From NCBI GenBank assembly GCA_002315385.1, contig DCHZ01000023.1, positions 1-64,000 on the forward strand: a stretch of 64,000 bases of DNA, in the 5' to 3' direction. The DNA is from Firmicutes bacterium UBA1739 (GTDB lineage Bacteria > Bacillota > Clostridia > Peptostreptococcales > Anaerovoracaceae). The notes below the pieces were generated by a model. That model saw nothing but the letters and a program-made list of their open reading frames with translations. It did no database searches and was not told the origin of the DNA. Made by a program: the position numbers and the translations under genes. Positions 8,583 through 20,356 of the stretch are shown here, piece after piece (the first letter of the stretch is position 1; the number at the start of each line of letters is the position of its first letter).

Positions 8583-8782
8583 TGAAAATCGAAAACATGA
8601 GAGAATTAAACGAGCAGGAACTGAATGATGAAGTTTTAAAGTTGAAGAAGGAGTTATTTAATCTCCGATTCCAGCACGTTACAGGACAGCTCGATAATCC
8701 AATTAAAATGAAAGATATCAAAAAGGACATTGCCAGAGTGAAGACTGTTATCAGAGAAAAACAGTTAAACAAGAACGCATAG
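8582..8782 (+). CDS. rpmC: 50S ribosomal protein L29
   Basis: L29 of 66 residues: a two-helix protein with the motif LKKELFNLRFQHVTGQLDNP. It sits at the tunnel exit beside L23. It starts on the last base of rplP and so probably depends on coupled translation. Confidence 0.97.
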   Translation: MKIENMRELNEQELNDEVLKLKKELFNLRFQHVTGQLDNPIKMKDIKKDIARVKTVIREKQLNKNA

Positions 8783-8803
8783 CATGCCGAAAGGAGGATG
8801 AAC

Positions 8804-9058
8804 ATGGACAGAAACAGAAGAAAGACCAGAGTGGGCATTGTAACAAGCAACAAAATGGACAAAACAATCGTTGTTACTGTTGAAGACTTTGTAAGACATT
8901 CACTTTACGGCAAGGCTGTAAAAGTTACAAAAAAATTCAAGGCACACGATGAACAGAACGAATGCAATATCGGCGATAAAGTTAGAATTATGGAAACAAG
9001 ACCTCTTTCAAAAGACAAGAGATGGAGACTTGTTAATGTAATCGAAAAGGTTAAATAA
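8804..9058 (+). CDS. rpsQ: 30S ribosomal protein S17
   Basis: S17 of 84 residues ([13 protein letters not shown]). An in-frame ATG at 8798 directly abuts the AGGAGG and is too close for initiation; the ATG at 8804 has a 6-nt spacing and is chosen. OB-fold protein that binds the 5' domain of 16S rRNA. The motif [13 protein letters not shown] is typical. Confidence 0.95.
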   Translation: MDRNRRKTRVGIVTSNKMDKTIVVTVEDFVRHSLYGKAVKVTKKFKAHDEQNECNIGDKVRIMETRPLSKDKRWRLVNVIEKVK

Positions 9059-9080
9059 ATCTCGGAAGGAGGCACTGGTT

Positions 9081-9449
9081 ATGATACAGAATGAAACTCG
9101 GTTAAGAGTTGCAGACAATTCAGGAGCAAAAGAGTTGTTATGTATCCGTATTTTAGGCGGAACAAGCCGTAAATACGCGAACATTGGAGATATAATCGTA
9201 TGTGCGGTTAAAGACGCAACACCCGGTGGCGTTGTTAAGAAGGGCGACGTTGTCAAGGCTGTTATAGTAAGAAGCAAGCACGGCGTAAGAAGAACTGACG
9301 GAAGCTACGTAAAATTCGATCAGAATGCAGCAGTAGTAATTAAGGATGATAAGAATCCCGTTGGCACACGTATATTTGGGCCGGTAGCAAGAGAACTCAG
9401 AGACAAGAGCTTTATGAAGATTGTTTCTCTGGCTCCGGAAGTATTATAG
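9081..9449 (+). CDS. rplN: 50S ribosomal protein L14
   Basis: L14 of 122 residues, the standard length. [20 protein letters not shown] is the family N-terminus, and [20 protein letters not shown] the C-terminus. L14 forms an intersubunit bridge and is the binding site of RsfS. It opens the spc section of the superoperon. Confidence 0.98.
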   Translation: MIQNETRLRVADNSGAKELLCIRILGGTSRKYANIGDIIVCAVKDATPGGVVKKGDVVKAVIVRSKHGVRRTDGSYVKFDQNAAVVIKDDKNPVGTRIFGPVARELRDKSFMKIVSLAPEVL

Positions 9450-9463
9450 GAGGACAATAGGAG

Positions 9464-9772
9464 ATGCATATCAAAAAGAACGATACGGTAATTGTAATCA
9501 CCGGCAAGGACAAGGGAAAAAAGGGTAAAGTGCTTAAAGTAATGCCTAAGAAAAATACAGCAATCGTAGAAGGCGTAAACATTCAGACAAAGCACAGAAA
9601 GCCTAACAATACAATGAGACAGGGTGCTATCGAGCATAAAGAAGGTCCTGTTAACGTTTCAAATTTAATGTACTTTGATAAGAATGCGAATGCACCTACA
9701 AGAATCGGTTACAGAATCGAAGACGGAAAGAAAGTCAGAGTATCAAAGAAAACCGGTAAGGTTTTAGATTAA
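9464..9772 (+). CDS. rplX: 50S ribosomal protein L24
   Basis: L24 of 102 residues with an N-terminal KOW motif ([20 protein letters not shown]). It is one of the two initiators of 50S assembly. TAGGAGG lies upstream of the start, 14 nt after rplN. Confidence 0.97.
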   Translation: MHIKKNDTVIVITGKDKGKKGKVLKVMPKKNTAIVEGVNIQTKHRKPNNTMRQGAIEHKEGPVNVSNLMYFDKNANAPTRIGYRIEDGKKVRVSKKTGKVLD

Positions 9773-9794
9773 TTCTCGAAAGGAGGAAACAGTT

Positions 9795-10337
9795 TTGGCA
9801 GCAAGATTAAAGGAAACTTACAAAGAAAAAGTTTTTCCTGCTTTAATGGAAAAGTTTAAATATAGCAATGTTATGGAAGTTCCTAAACTGGAAAAAATCA
9901 CCATTAACATGGGCATCGGCGAAGCTAAGGACAATCCTAAGATTCTCGAAAGCGCAGCAGAAGAGCTTGCAATGATTTCAGGTCAGAAGCCTGTTATCAC
10001 AAAGGCAAGAAAATCAATCGCTAACTTTAAAATCAGAGAAGGCGTTGCAATAGGAACAAAGGTTACTCTCAGAGGAGACAAAATGTTCGAGTTTGCAGAC
10101 AAATTCTTCAATATTTCTCTCCCCAGAGTAAGAGACTTTAAGGGTGTAAGCAGAAACTCATTTGACGGAAGAGGAAACTATGCAATGGGTATCAAAGAAC
10201 AGCTTATCTTCCCTGAAATCGAATATGACAAAATCGACAAGATCAAGGGTATGGACATTGTATTCACTACAACGGCTAAGACTGACGAAGAAGCTATGGC
10301 TCTTCTTGAACTGCTCGGTATGCCGTTTACAAGATAG
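9795..10337 (+). CDS. rplE: 50S ribosomal protein L5
   Basis: L5 of 180 residues. Translation starts at a TTG codon (9795), 8 nt after AGGAGG; no ATG lies nearby in frame, and [17 protein letters not shown] matches the family start. L5 binds 5S rRNA and the P-site tRNA. The conserved GMGEAK-like segment ([12 protein letters not shown]) and [14 protein letters not shown] are present. A TTG start in a ribosomal gene is uncommon and may tune its output. Confidence 0.96.
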   Translation: MAARLKETYKEKVFPALMEKFKYSNVMEVPKLEKITINMGIGEAKDNPKILESAAEELAMISGQKPVITKARKSIANFKIREGVAIGTKVTLRGDKMFEFADKFFNISLPRVRDFKGVSRNSFDGRGNYAMGIKEQLIFPEIEYDKIDKIKGMDIVFTTTAKTDEEAMALLELLGMPFTR

Positions 10338-10350
10338 GAGGGAATAAGAA

Positions 10351-10536
10351 ATGGCAAAAAAATCTCTCAAGGTTAAACAGCAAAGAGCACCTAAGTATTC
10401 AACCAGAGCGTATACAAGATGCAATATCTGCGGAAGACCGCATTCAGTATTAAGAAAATACGGAATTTGCCGTATCTGCTTCAGAGAATTAGCTTATAAG
10501 GGTCAGATTCCGGGCGTTAAGAAAGCAAGCTGGTAG
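10351..10536 (+). CDS. rpsN: 30S ribosomal protein S14, zinc-binding type
   Basis: S14 of 61 residues, the short C+ form with a zinc ribbon formed by C24, C27, C40 and C43 (CNIC...CRIC). Many Firmicutes also carry a long zinc-free copy elsewhere that is induced when zinc is scarce; none is in this window. 13 nt after rplE. Confidence 0.98.
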   Translation: MAKKSLKVKQQRAPKYSTRAYTRCNICGRPHSVLRKYGICRICFRELAYKGQIPGVKKASW

Positions 10537-10566
10537 AATATAGAACAAGAAAGGAGGAACTTATAA

Positions 10567-10965
10567 ATGTCAATGACAGATCCTATTGCGGATATGCTTA
10601 CAAGAATCAGAAATGCCAATATGGTTGGACACGAAAGCGTAGACGTTCCTGCATCAAATATGAAAAAGTCAATTGCTGATATCCTTTTCAAAGAAGGTTA
10701 TATCAAAGGTTATGATGTTATAGAAGACAACAAACAGGGTATCATCAGAATTCAGATGAAATACGGCCAGAATAAAGAAAAAGTTATTACAGGTATCAAG
10801 AAGATTTCAAAGCCGGGTCTCAAGGTATATGCTAAGAGAAACGAAATTCCACGTGTATTAGGCGGCCTCGGTATTGCTATCATTTCTACTTCTAAGGGTG
10901 TTATCACAGATAAAGAAGCAAGAAAAGAAAACGTGGGCGGCGAAGTCATCTGTTACGTATGGTAA
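10567..10965 (+). CDS. rpsH: 30S ribosomal protein S8
   Basis: S8 of 132 residues. [18 protein letters not shown] is the family N-terminus and [15 protein letters not shown] the C-terminal 16S-binding motif. In E. coli S8 represses the spc operon; no equivalent target was identified here. AAAGGAGG precedes the start. Confidence 0.98.
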   Translation: MSMTDPIADMLTRIRNANMVGHESVDVPASNMKKSIADILFKEGYIKGYDVIEDNKQGIIRIQMKYGQNKEKVITGIKKISKPGLKVYAKRNEIPRVLGGLGIAIISTSKGVITDKEARKENVGGEVICYVW

Positions 10966-10983
10966 GGAATGGAGGTAAGATAA

Positions 10984-11523
10984 ATGTCAAGAATCGGTAA
11001 ATTACCTGTTGCTGTTCCTGCCGGTGTTGAAGTTAAAATCGACGGTAATAATCTCGTAACAGTTAAAGGACCTAAGGGCCAGTTACAGGAAAAATTAAGC
11101 GAAAGAATTAAAGTTGAAAATAAAGACGGCGCCATTACTTTTGAAAGAAGTTCAGATGTAAAAGAAGACAGATCTCTTCACGGATTATCAAGAGCACTTG
11201 TTAACAACATGATTATCGGCGTTACTAACGGATTCCAGAAGAAGCTTCAGCTTGTCGGTGTCGGATACAGAGCTGAAAAGAAGGGTGATACATTAATCTT
11301 AACATTAGGTTATTCTCACCCAATCGAAGTAAAAGATACAGCAGACGTTAAGACAGAAGTTCCAAATCCAAACGAAATTATCGTTTCCGGAATCAACAAA
11401 ACTTTAGTCGGCGACTTTGCAGCTGATATCAGAGCATGGAGACAGCCTGAACCTTATAAAGGCAAGGGTATCAAATATGATAACGAAGTTATTATACGTA
11501 AAGAAGGAAAGACCGGTAAATAG
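10984..11523 (+). CDS. rplF: 50S ribosomal protein L6
   Basis: L6 of 179 residues, two tandem domains, starting [15 protein letters not shown]. The C-terminal signature [16 protein letters not shown] is intact. L6 sits near the GTPase centre close to the sarcin-ricin loop. Confidence 0.98.
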   Translation: MSRIGKLPVAVPAGVEVKIDGNNLVTVKGPKGQLQEKLSERIKVENKDGAITFERSSDVKEDRSLHGLSRALVNNMIIGVTNGFQKKLQLVGVGYRAEKKGDTLILTLGYSHPIEVKDTADVKTEVPNPNEIIVSGINKTLVGDFAADIRAWRQPEPYKGKGIKYDNEVIIRKEGKTGK

Positions 11524-11539
11524 GAAAGGAGTGAATTGA

Positions 11540-11908
11540 ATGTCAGGTAAAGCGAGCAGAAATGCGAAACGTCTGGGAAGACATCAAAGAGTAAGAAACA
11601 AGGTGTTCGGAACTCCTGAGAGACCAAGAATGTGCGTATTCAGAAGCGCAAAGAACATCAGTGTTCAGATTATAGATGACACTAAGGGTCATACACTGGT
11701 AGCTGCATCCACATTAGATAAGGAAATCAAGAACCAGGTTGCTTACGGTGGAAACAAAGAAGCTGCTAAGGTGGTAGGAGAAGTTGCTGCAAAAAGAGCT
11801 CTTGAAAAAGGCATTGATACTGTATGCTTTGACAGAGGCGGATTCCTGTATCACGGAAGAGTTAAGGAATTAGCTGACGGTGCAAGAGAAGCAGGACTTA
11901 AATTCTAA
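11540..11908 (+). CDS. rplR: 50S ribosomal protein L18
   Basis: L18 of 122 residues, the 5S rRNA-binding partner of L5. The basic N-terminus ([16 protein letters not shown]) and the C-terminal [19 protein letters not shown] segment are typical. AAAGGAG lies upstream. Confidence 0.98.
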   Translation: MSGKASRNAKRLGRHQRVRNKVFGTPERPRMCVFRSAKNISVQIIDDTKGHTLVAASTLDKEIKNQVAYGGNKEAAKVVGEVAAKRALEKGIDTVCFDRGGFLYHGRVKELADGAREAGLKF

Positions 11909-11925
11909 GAAAGGAAGGAACACTA

Positions 11926-12432
11926 ATGCGACGTGAAATGATCGATCCATCAAAAATGGAATTCAATGAATCAATCGTAAACATCAGACGTGTAGCCAAG
12001 GTTGTTAAAGGCGGCAGAAACTTCAGATTCTCCGTAACAATCGTAATCGGCAACGGCGAAGGTTACGTAGGAGTTGGTCAGGGTAAGGCTCTGGAAATTC
12101 CTGATGCTGTTAAAAAAGCTATTGAAGACGCAAAGAAAAACTTAATTTTTGTTCCTACAGTCGGAACTACAATTCCACACAGAACTCTGGGAATCTTCGG
12201 AGCAGGTCAGGTATTGATTATGCCTGCTGCCCCCGGTACAGGAGTTATCGCCGGCGGTGCTGTACGTACTGTTCTTGAGCTTGCCGGTTTAAGTGATGTA
12301 AGAGCAAAATCTATAGGTTCAAATAACTCGGGGAATATGGCTTATGCAACTATCGAAGGTCTTAAATCATTAAAGACTGTAGAAGAAGTATCCAGACTCA
12401 GAGGAAAAACCAAAGAAGAAATCTTAGGATAA
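11926..12432 (+). CDS. rpsE: 30S ribosomal protein S5
   Basis: S5 of 168 residues. The double-stranded RNA-binding fold ([19 protein letters not shown]) and the [19 protein letters not shown] segment are complete. S5 acts in decoding accuracy and lines the mRNA entry channel with S3 and S4. Confidence 0.98.
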   Translation: MRREMIDPSKMEFNESIVNIRRVAKVVKGGRNFRFSVTIVIGNGEGYVGVGQGKALEIPDAVKKAIEDAKKNLIFVPTVGTTIPHRTLGIFGAGQVLIMPAAPGTGVIAGGAVRTVLELAGLSDVRAKSIGSNNSGNMAYATIEGLKSLKTVEEVSRLRGKTKEEILG

Positions 12433-12445
12433 GGAGGGGATAGCC

Positions 12446-12631
12446 GTGGCAAAAGAACTTAAGATTAAAATGATAAAGAGCACAATCGGCGTAAAGCCTC
12501 TTCATAAAAAGAATATGCAGGCTCTTGGCTTGAGAAAAATTGGTCAGGTTGTTGTAAAACCCGATAATGCTCAGGTAAGAGGTATGATCGCAAAGGTTAG
12601 TCACCTTGTGGAAGTAGAAGAAGAGATTTAG
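12446..12631 (+). CDS. rpmD: 50S ribosomal protein L30
   Basis: L30 of 61 residues, started by GTG (12446) after AAGGAGGGG. The motif [19 protein letters not shown] is typical of bacterial L30. No alternative ATG fits the family length. Confidence 0.96.
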   Translation: MAKELKIKMIKSTIGVKPLHKKNMQALGLRKIGQVVVKPDNAQVRGMIAKVSHLVEVEEEI

Positions 12632-12647
12632 GCGGAGGTGTTTTAGG

Positions 12648-13087
12648 ATGAAATTACATGAATTAAGAGCACCTGAAGGTGCAACTAAAGCCCCAAAGAG
12701 AAAAGGTAGAGGTACTGCAACAGGTCAGGGCACGACAGCCGGCAGAGGTATGAACGGTCAGAGATCCAGAAGCGGCGGAAGAGTCAGACCTGGATTTGAA
12801 GGCGGTCAGATGCCTATTACCAGAATTATGCCTAAAAGAGGATTTTCTAATCCTAACAAAAAACAGTGGGCTATTTTAAATGTAGAAGATTTAAATGTTT
12901 TTGAAAACGGAACAGTAGTTACACCGGAAATGCTTATCGAAAACGGTCTTGTAGGTAAGGTAGTAGACGGCATTAAAGTTCTGGGTGACGGAAATCTTGA
13001 GAAAAACTTAACTGTACAGGCAAACAAGTTTACCGGTACAGCTGTACAGAAAATAGAATCAGCCGGCGGTAAGGCAGAGGTGATCTA

Positions 13088-13088
<1 letters not shown>
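12648..13088 (+). CDS. rplO: 50S ribosomal protein L15
   Basis: L15 of 146 residues, with a long Gly/Arg-rich N-terminal extension ([18 protein letters not shown]) that threads into the 50S core. The last base of its stop codon is the first base of secY. Confidence 0.98.
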
Positions 13089-15011
<1,923 letters not shown>

Positions 15012-15027
15012 TTAGGAGACCGTAAAT

Positions 15028-15780
15028 ATGATCGTGATTAAAACAGAACAAGAGTTGGAAATCATGAGAGAAGCAGCTAAGGTGACGGCTTATATTTTAG
15101 ACGAAATGATGGATACCATCATTAGACCCGGGATAACAACCGCCGCTATTGACCGCTTAGTAGAAGCTGAGATTCGCAAGTATCATATGATACCCGGATT
15201 TAAAGGCTACGGTGGATTTCCGGCAAGTATATGCGCTTCCGTGAACGATACAATCGTTCACGGGATACCTTCCTCGAGAAAACTTGTTGAAGGCGATATA
15301 ATAAGTATTGATACAGGAACAATATATAAAGGTTATTACAGTGATGCCGCAAGAACATATCCTGTTGGGGAAATCTCGGAAGAAAACGAAAAGCTGATAA
15401 GAATTACCAGAGAGAGCTTTTTCAAAGGAATTGAATATGCTAAGGAAGGTAATCGACTCGGTGACATTTCACATGCCGTTCAGGTTCATGCCGAATCAAA
15501 CGGTTTCAGTGTTGTGAAGGAGTTTGTCGGACACGGAATCGGAAGCAATATGCATGAGGATCCTCAGATTCCGAATTACGGACCGGCAGGAAGAGGTCCG
15601 AGACTTGCAAAAAATATGGTTCTCGCAATAGAGCCGATGATAAATGCAGGCAGTGATGATTGTGTGGTACTCGATGATGACTGGACAACAAAAACCGTTG
15701 ACGGCAAGTGTTCGGCACATTATGAAAACACTGTAATAATAACTGACGGTGAGCCTGAAATTCTGACTTTATTAAAGTAG
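15028..15780 (+). CDS. map: methionine aminopeptidase, type I
   Basis: Removes the initiator methionine from new proteins. The 250-residue product carries the five metal ligands of the family: two Asp (IDTGTIYKGYYSDAARTY), His in EFVGHGIGSNMHEDP, and Glu in AIEPMI and YENTVI. No N-terminal extension. Placed between adk and the initiation factor genes, as in other Clostridia. Confidence 0.98.
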   Translation: MIVIKTEQELEIMREAAKVTAYILDEMMDTIIRPGITTAAIDRLVEAEIRKYHMIPGFKGYGGFPASICASVNDTIVHGIPSSRKLVEGDIISIDTGTIYKGYYSDAARTYPVGEISEENEKLIRITRESFFKGIEYAKEGNRLGDISHAVQVHAESNGFSVVKEFVGHGIGSNMHEDPQIPNYGPAGRGPRLAKNMVLAIEPMINAGSDDCVVLDDDWTTKTVDGKCSAHYENTVIITDGEPEILTLLK

Positions 15781-15796
15781 TAAGCGGATGTGATTT

Positions 15797-16069
15797 ATGG
15801 ATTACATGAGAGCTTTAGAATGTGGTCAGATTGTAAGAGCTTTGGCCGGAAGAGATAAGGATAAGGTATTTGTGGTTGTCGGGATTATTGATGACAACAG
15901 TGTATATATAGCAGACGGAGCAAAGCGTAGGATAGAGGCGCCAAAACGAAAGAAAATTAAGCATTTGCAAAGATATAATAAAATATCGGCGACTATTAAT
16001 AAAAAGTTAGTTAACGGCGAAGTAATCGATAATTCAGAGATTCGAACGGAATTATCATTATATAAGTAA
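15797..16069 (+). CDS. KOW-domain RNA-binding protein (L14e-like)
   Basis: A 90-residue protein with an N-terminal KOW motif ([20 protein letters not shown]) and a basic middle ([16 protein letters not shown]). Proteins like this are found in many Clostridia between map and infA and resemble archaeal/eukaryotic L14e; their exact job is not established. An association with the ribosome or its assembly is inferred from location and fold. The start at 15797 has only a weak ribosome binding site (GGATGTG), and a second Met lies at residue 4. Confidence 0.85.
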   Translation: MDYMRALECGQIVRALAGRDKDKVFVVVGIIDDNSVYIADGAKRRIEAPKRKKIKHLQRYNKISATINKKLVNGEVIDNSEIRTELSLYK

Positions 16070-16082
16070 GGAGGTGCACTTT

Positions 16083-16301
16083 ATGGCTAAAAAAGATGTC
16101 ATTGAAGTGTTTGGCACCGTTCTCGAAGCGCAGCCCAATGCAATGTTTAAAGTAAAACTGGAAAACGGGTATGAAGTTCTGACACATATCTCCGGAAAAA
16201 TTAGAATGAATTTTATCCGTATTTTACCCGGAGACAGAGTTAAAGTTGAATTGTCACCTTATGATTTAACAAGAGGCAGAATTACCTGGAGAGATAAGTA
16301 A
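16083..16301 (+). CDS. infA: translation initiation factor IF-1
   Basis: IF-1 of 72 residues, an OB-fold protein binding the 30S A site. The ATG at 16083, with AAGGAGGT 7 nt upstream, gives the standard start [11 protein letters not shown]; a GTG at 16074 lies inside the ribosome binding site and is rejected. The typical [20 protein letters not shown] motif is present, shown here with its normal variants. Confidence 0.97.
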   Translation: MAKKDVIEVFGTVLEAQPNAMFKVKLENGYEVLTHISGKIRMNFIRILPGDRVKVELSPYDLTRGRITWRDK

Positions 16302-16316
16302 TTTGGAGGATGAAAA

Positions 16317-16430
16317 ATGAAAGTAAGAGCATCAGTAAAGCCGATTTGCGAAAAATGCAAAGTCATTAAGAGAAATGGCAAAGTGATGATTATCTGCGTT
16401 AACCCTAAGCATAAGCAGAAGCAGGGCTGA
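16317..16430 (+). CDS. rpmJ: 50S ribosomal protein L36
   Basis: A 37-residue ORF too short for most gene tracks: [19 protein letters not shown] and onwards. The zinc ligands C11, C14, C27 and H32 are all present, so this is the C+ form. TTGGAGG precedes the ATG. It is followed by a 210-nt gap that contains a new promoter and leader. Confidence 0.97.
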   Translation: MKVRASVKPICEKCKVIKRNGKVMIICVNPKHKQKQG

Positions 16431-16471
16431 GTTGCGGAATAGCATATTTTTCAGAATTATTAAAAAAATAC

Positions 16472-16500
16472 TGGAAATTCATTAAGAATTATAATATAAT
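16472..16500 (+). promoter_or_regulatory. probable internal promoter before rpsM
   Basis: TGGAAA (16472-16477), 17 bp, then TATAAT (16495-16500). A second overlapping TATAAT lies at 16490-16495. This would give the rpsM-rpsK-rpsD-rpoA-rplQ block its own transcript with a leader of about 130 nt. Confidence 0.55.
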
Positions 16501-16520
16501 ATGTAAGGTTAAGTGTTAAA

Positions 16521-16615
16521 AATATCATCGGAACGGGGCGGCTGCGCTCATGCTGTCGGGAGACACCGTAGGAGCGACCAAGATGGTGATATTAAAATAA
16601 TTTCATTATTTTAAT
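16521..16615 (+). promoter_or_regulatory. structured leader RNA upstream of rpsM
   Basis: An outer helix pairs AATATCATC (16521-16529) with GATGGTGATATT (16582-16593). Inside, CGCTC (16545-16549) pairs with GAGCG (16572-16576). An apical stem TGTC/GACA closes a GGGA loop, a GNRA tetraloop (16554-16565). Immediately after comes an 11-bp AT-only hairpin, ATTAAAATAAT with ATTATTTTAAT (16591-16615), ending 9 nt before the GGGAGG of rpsM. The fold would be well placed for autogenous control by S4 or S13. It matches no leader family that I recognise. Confidence 0.55.
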
Positions 16616-16640
16616 AGTTGCACAGGGAGGTGTAAGCTGA

Positions 16641-17012
16641 ATGGCTAGATTGGCCGGTGTCGATTTACCAAGAGACAAGAGAGTCGAAATAGGTTTAACC
16701 TATATTTACGGAATTGGTAGAAAGACTTCTAATGTTATTTTGGAAAAAGCCGGAATAAATCCGGATACAAGAGTTAGAGATCTTACTGAAGATGAAGTTG
16801 GTGCTATCAGAAAGATTTTAGAAGCAGATTATCAGGTAGAAGGTGATCTGAGAAGAGAAGTTTCCTTAAATATCAAGAGACTTATGGAAATCGGATGCTA
16901 CAGAGGTATCAGACATAGAAGAGGTCTCCCGGTAAGAGGACAGGGAACTAAGACAAATGCCAGAACAAGAAAAGGTCCTAAGAAGACTGTCGGCAGAAAG
17001 AAGAAGAAGTAA
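16641..17012 (+). CDS. rpsM: 30S ribosomal protein S13
   Basis: S13 of 123 residues, beginning [19 protein letters not shown], with the C-terminal [19 protein letters not shown] motif and a basic tail that touches P-site tRNA. First gene of the alpha block, preceded by its own promoter and leader. Confidence 0.98.
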   Translation: MARLAGVDLPRDKRVEIGLTYIYGIGRKTSNVILEKAGINPDTRVRDLTEDEVGAIRKILEADYQVEGDLRREVSLNIKRLMEIGCYRGIRHRRGLPVRGQGTKTNARTRKGPKKTVGRKKKK

Positions 17013-17028
17013 AGGAGGGTGAGAAGAT

Positions 17029-17427
17029 ATGGCAAAAGCTGTTAAAAAAGTTGTTCGTAAAAAAAGAAGAGAACGTAAAAATATCGAAAAAGGCCAGGCA
17101 CATATCCAGGCTACATTCAATAACACCATAGTTACTCTCACTGACCTCAACGGAAATGCTCTTTCATGGTCAAGTGCGGGATCTCTCGGTTTCAGAGGCT
17201 CAAGAAAATCCACTCCTTATGCTGCACAGATGGCAGCGGAAGAAGCGGCAAAGGGGGCTATGGAACATGGTCTTAAGACTGTTGAAGTATATGTAAAGGG
17301 TCCGGGATCCGGAAGAGAAGCTGCTATCAGAGCACTTCAGACTGCCGGTCTTGAAATTACCCTTATTAAAGATATCACTCCTATTCCTCATAACGGTTGC
17401 AGACCGCCAAAGAGAAGAAGAGTCTGA
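17029..17427 (+). CDS. rpsK: 30S ribosomal protein S11
   Basis: S11 of 132 residues from the 30S platform. The NNTIVTLTD segment and the C-terminal [18 protein letters not shown] signature are intact. AAAGGAGGG precedes the start. Confidence 0.98.
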   Translation: MAKAVKKVVRKKRRERKNIEKGQAHIQATFNNTIVTLTDLNGNALSWSSAGSLGFRGSRKSTPYAAQMAAEEAAKGAMEHGLKTVEVYVKGPGSGREAAIRALQTAGLEITLIKDITPIPHNGCRPPKRRRV

Positions 17428-17444
17428 GGGAGGTGCAGTAAGAA

Positions 17445-18065
17445 ATGGCAAGATATACAGATGCGTCATGTCGTCTTTGCAGAAGAGAAGGCCAGAAGCT
17501 TTTCTTGAAAGGTGAAAGATGTTACAGCAGTAAGTGCGCGTTAGATAAAAGACCTTATGCACCGGGACAGCACGGTCAGGGCAGAAAAAAGACTTCAGAA
17601 TATGGTCTTCAGCTCAGAGAAAAGCAGAAAGCAAAGCGTTTCTACGGAGTATTGGAGACACAGTTCAGAAATTATTTTGAAAAAGCAGCAAGCAAGCCGG
17701 GAATCACAGGTGAAAACCTCCTCGTAATGCTTGAAACAAGATTAGATAACGCTGTATTCAGACTGGGTATGGGTGCTTCAAGAAAAGAAGCCAGACAGCT
17801 CATTACTCACGGTCACTTTACAGTTAACGGCAAGAAGGTAGACATTCCTTCATATGCTGTTAAGCCCGGTGATGTTATCAGAGTTAAGGAAAAGAGTACA
17901 TCATCTCCTAAGTTCAAGGAAATGAGAGAAATGACAGTTACAGTTCCTGCATGGCTCTCCGTAGATATTGATAAACTTGAAGGCAAAATCATCAATTATC
18001 CAAGAAGAGAAGAAATCGACACTCCAGTAAAAGAACAGCTTATCGTAGAATTATATTCTAAGTAA
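17445..18065 (+). CDS. rpsD: 30S ribosomal protein S4, zinc-binding type
   Basis: S4 of 206 residues. C9, C12, C26 and C31 form an N-terminal zinc site, and an S4 RNA-binding domain follows ([20 protein letters not shown] region). S4 starts 30S assembly and is a translational repressor in E. coli (alpha operon) and B. subtilis (rpsD). Its presence downstream of the structured rpsM leader makes it a natural candidate regulator. Confidence 0.98.
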   Translation: MARYTDASCRLCRREGQKLFLKGERCYSSKCALDKRPYAPGQHGQGRKKTSEYGLQLREKQKAKRFYGVLETQFRNYFEKAASKPGITGENLLVMLETRLDNAVFRLGMGASRKEARQLITHGHFTVNGKKVDIPSYAVKPGDVIRVKEKSTSSPKFKEMREMTVTVPAWLSVDIDKLEGKIINYPRREEIDTPVKEQLIVELYSK

Positions 18066-18113
18066 GATATGGCCCTCACAGTTATTGAGTTTTAAAAGAA
18101 GGAGGGTTTTGGT

Positions 18114-19061
18114 ATGATCGAGATAGAAAAACCGACCATAAAGTGCGAATATTCAGATAGTGATGTTAATTTTGGGAGATTCATTGTTGAACCTCTCGAA
18201 AGAGGATACGGTATAACTCTGGGAAACAGTCTGAGAAGAATTCTGCTTTCTTCTCTTCCAGGTGCAGCTGTTACGTCAATAAGAATTGACGGTATTCTGC
18301 ACGAGTTTTCAACTATTCCCGGAGTTAAGGAAGATGTTACCGAGATTATTCTGAATCTCAAAAGACTTGCAATCAGAATAAACGGAGACGGACCCAAAAA
18401 GGCATTAATTAATGTCAACGGTCCAAAGGAAGTAACTGCAGCTGACATTATGGTCGACAGCGAAGTGGAAATTTTCAATCCGGATTTGCATATTGCAACT
18501 TTGGAAGAAAATTCTACATTATCTATGGAAATTAATCTTGCACGCGGCAGAGGATATGTTTTAGCTGAACAGAATAAAACCGAATCGATGCCTATTGCCG
18601 TAATTCCGGTTGATTCAATATATACACCGGTTAAAAAGGTTAACTTTACTGTTGAGAATACAAGAGTCGGACAGGTTACCGATTATGATAAACTCATATT
18701 GGAAATATGGACGGACGGAAGTATAAGACCGGAAGAAGGGGTTTCCATAGGAGCTAAAATAATGCAGGAGCATCTCAACCTGTTTATTCAGCTCACTGAC
18801 AGTATTGACATGGTGGAAATCATGGTTGAAAAAGAAGAGGATACTAAAGGCAAAGTTCTTGAAATGACTATTGAAGAGCTTGAACTTTCTGTAAGATCTT
18901 TCAACTGCCTTAAAAGAGCAGGCATTAATACTGTTGAGGAATTGACACATAAATCTGAAGAAGATATGATGAAGGTGAGAAACCTTGGTAAAAAATCTCT
19001 GGACGAGGTCAAATTTAAGCTTGAAGAATTGGGCTTAGGTTTGAGACCCAGTGAAGATTAA
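18114..19061 (+). CDS. rpoA: RNA polymerase alpha subunit
   Basis: Alpha of 315 residues. The N-terminal dimerisation and beta-binding domain ([20 protein letters not shown]) is linked to the C-terminal HhH domain ([20 protein letters not shown]) that binds UP elements and activators. AAGGAGGG lies upstream; a 48-nt spacer follows rpsD. Confidence 0.98.
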   Translation: MIEIEKPTIKCEYSDSDVNFGRFIVEPLERGYGITLGNSLRRILLSSLPGAAVTSIRIDGILHEFSTIPGVKEDVTEIILNLKRLAIRINGDGPKKALINVNGPKEVTAADIMVDSEVEIFNPDLHIATLEENSTLSMEINLARGRGYVLAEQNKTESMPIAVIPVDSIYTPVKKVNFTVENTRVGQVTDYDKLILEIWTDGSIRPEEGVSIGAKIMQEHLNLFIQLTDSIDMVEIMVEKEEDTKGKVLEMTIEELELSVRSFNCLKRAGINTVEELTHKSEEDMMKVRNLGKKSLDEVKFKLEELGLGLRPSED

Positions 19062-19081
19062 GTAGCAAAGGAGGGATTCAC

Positions 19082-19423
19082 ATGCCGGGAATTAAGAAAT
19101 TAGGTAGACCTACAGCACATAGAAATATGATGCTCAGGAATTTAGTGACAAGTTTCCTTCGTGAAGGAAAGATCACTACTACCGAAATGCGAGCAAAAGA
19201 AACAAGAAGAATCGCAGAAAAAATGATTACATTAGCTAAAAGAGGAGACTTACACGCAAGAAGACAGGTTCTCTCTTATATATTAGATGAAGACGTAGTA
19301 ACAAAGCTTTTCGCAGAAATCGCACCTGTTTATAAAGACAGAAACGGTGGATATACAAGACTTATGAAATTAGGTCCGAGAAAAGGCGATGCTGCTGAAA
19401 TGGTTATCATCGAATTAGTATAA
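19082..19423 (+). CDS. rplQ: 50S ribosomal protein L17
   Basis: L17 of 113 residues, the last ribosomal gene of the superoperon. [20 protein letters not shown] is the family N-terminus. A strong terminator follows 11 nt after the stop. Confidence 0.98.
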   Translation: MPGIKKLGRPTAHRNMMLRNLVTSFLREGKITTTEMRAKETRRIAEKMITLAKRGDLHARRQVLSYILDEDVVTKLFAEIAPVYKDRNGGYTRLMKLGPRKGDAAEMVIIELV

Positions 19424-19434
19424 GCTTAATATAG

Positions 19435-19463
19435 AGGCGGTCTGATGACCGCCTTTATTTTTA
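19435..19463 (+). terminator. terminator of the ribosomal superoperon
   Basis: AGGCGGTC (19435-19442) pairs with GACCGCCT (19447-19454) around a TGAT loop, followed by TTATTTTT. The ecfA1 gene starts only 16 nt later without its own visible promoter, so some read-through may express the ECF genes. Confidence 0.9.
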
Positions 19464-19478
19464 ATAATAAGAGGAAAT

Positions 19479-20342
19479 ATGGAGAATATTATTCAAATTC
19501 GAGACGTTACTTTTGATTATCATAGAAACAGTGAAGATGAAGTCACTATCCGGGCCTTAAACCATGTCAGTTTAGATATTGAAAAAGGAAGCTTTACAGC
19601 TGTAATAGGTGTTAACGGTTCGGGCAAATCCACGCTGGCGAAGCATCTTAACGGATTGGTTCTGCCTACGGAAGGCGAGGTTGTGGTTTGCGGGTTTAAT
19701 ACAAAAGACAATGAGACACTGTGGGAAGTGCGAAGAAAAGTAGGAATGGTTTTTCAGAATCCTGATAATCAGATGGTATCGGCAGTTGTTGAGGATGATG
19801 TAGCCTTTGGGCCGGAAAATCTCGGTATTCCACCGCAGGAGATCAGAGCGCGTGTAGATATGGCATTACAATCTGTCGGTATGTATGATTTTCGAAAAAA
19901 AGCTCCGCATATGTTATCCGGGGGACAAAAACAGAGAGTGGCTATTGCAGGAGTGGTTGCCATGCTTCCTGAATGTATAGTTTTTGATGAGCCTACAGCT
20001 ATGCTGGACCCCAGGGGCAGAAAGGAAGTACTGGATATTATTCATAAGCTTAATAAAGAGGACGGCAAAACTATTGTACTGATAACTCATTTTATGGATG
20101 AAGTAGTTGATGCCGATAAAGTAGTGGTAATGGATAACGGTCACATTATCATGGAAGGAAAACCAAAGGAAATCTTCGTAAGAAACGAAGAATTACACAA
20201 GGCGGGATTGGATGTGCCTTTTGCGGCTGAGCTCGGTTCCAGACTCAGAAAAAGAGGTATAGAAATTCCGGACAATATTATTTTCATGGAGGAATTGGCC
20301 GACTATATTGCCGAAAATGCCGGTTCCGCAAAAAACCTGTAG
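19479..20342 (+). CDS. ecfA1: ECF transporter energy-coupling ATPase EcfA1
   Basis: One of the two ABC ATPases of the shared energy-coupling module for vitamin and metal uptake. The 287-residue chain has Walker A GVNGSGKST (about 44-52), the signature LSGGQKQRVAIAG and Walker B CIVFDEPTAML. With EcfA2 and EcfT it powers several interchangeable S components encoded elsewhere. Follows rplQ as in most Firmicutes. Confidence 0.95.
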   Translation: MENIIQIRDVTFDYHRNSEDEVTIRALNHVSLDIEKGSFTAVIGVNGSGKSTLAKHLNGLVLPTEGEVVVCGFNTKDNETLWEVRRKVGMVFQNPDNQMVSAVVEDDVAFGPENLGIPPQEIRARVDMALQSVGMYDFRKKAPHMLSGGQKQRVAIAGVVAMLPECIVFDEPTAMLDPRGRKEVLDIIHKLNKEDGKTIVLITHFMDEVVDADKVVVMDNGHIIMEGKPKEIFVRNEELHKAGLDVPFAAELGSRLRKRGIEIPDNIIFMEELADYIAENAGSAKNL

Positions 20343-20356
20343 GATTGGAGAATAAT

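Noticed and set aside
8798..8803. Upstream ATG start for rpsQ
   Set aside because: It directly abuts the AGGAGG, leaving no spacing for initiation.
16591..16615. The AT-only 11-bp hairpin as a terminator
   Set aside because: It has no G-C pairs and no T tract, and the rpsM ribosome binding site follows at once.
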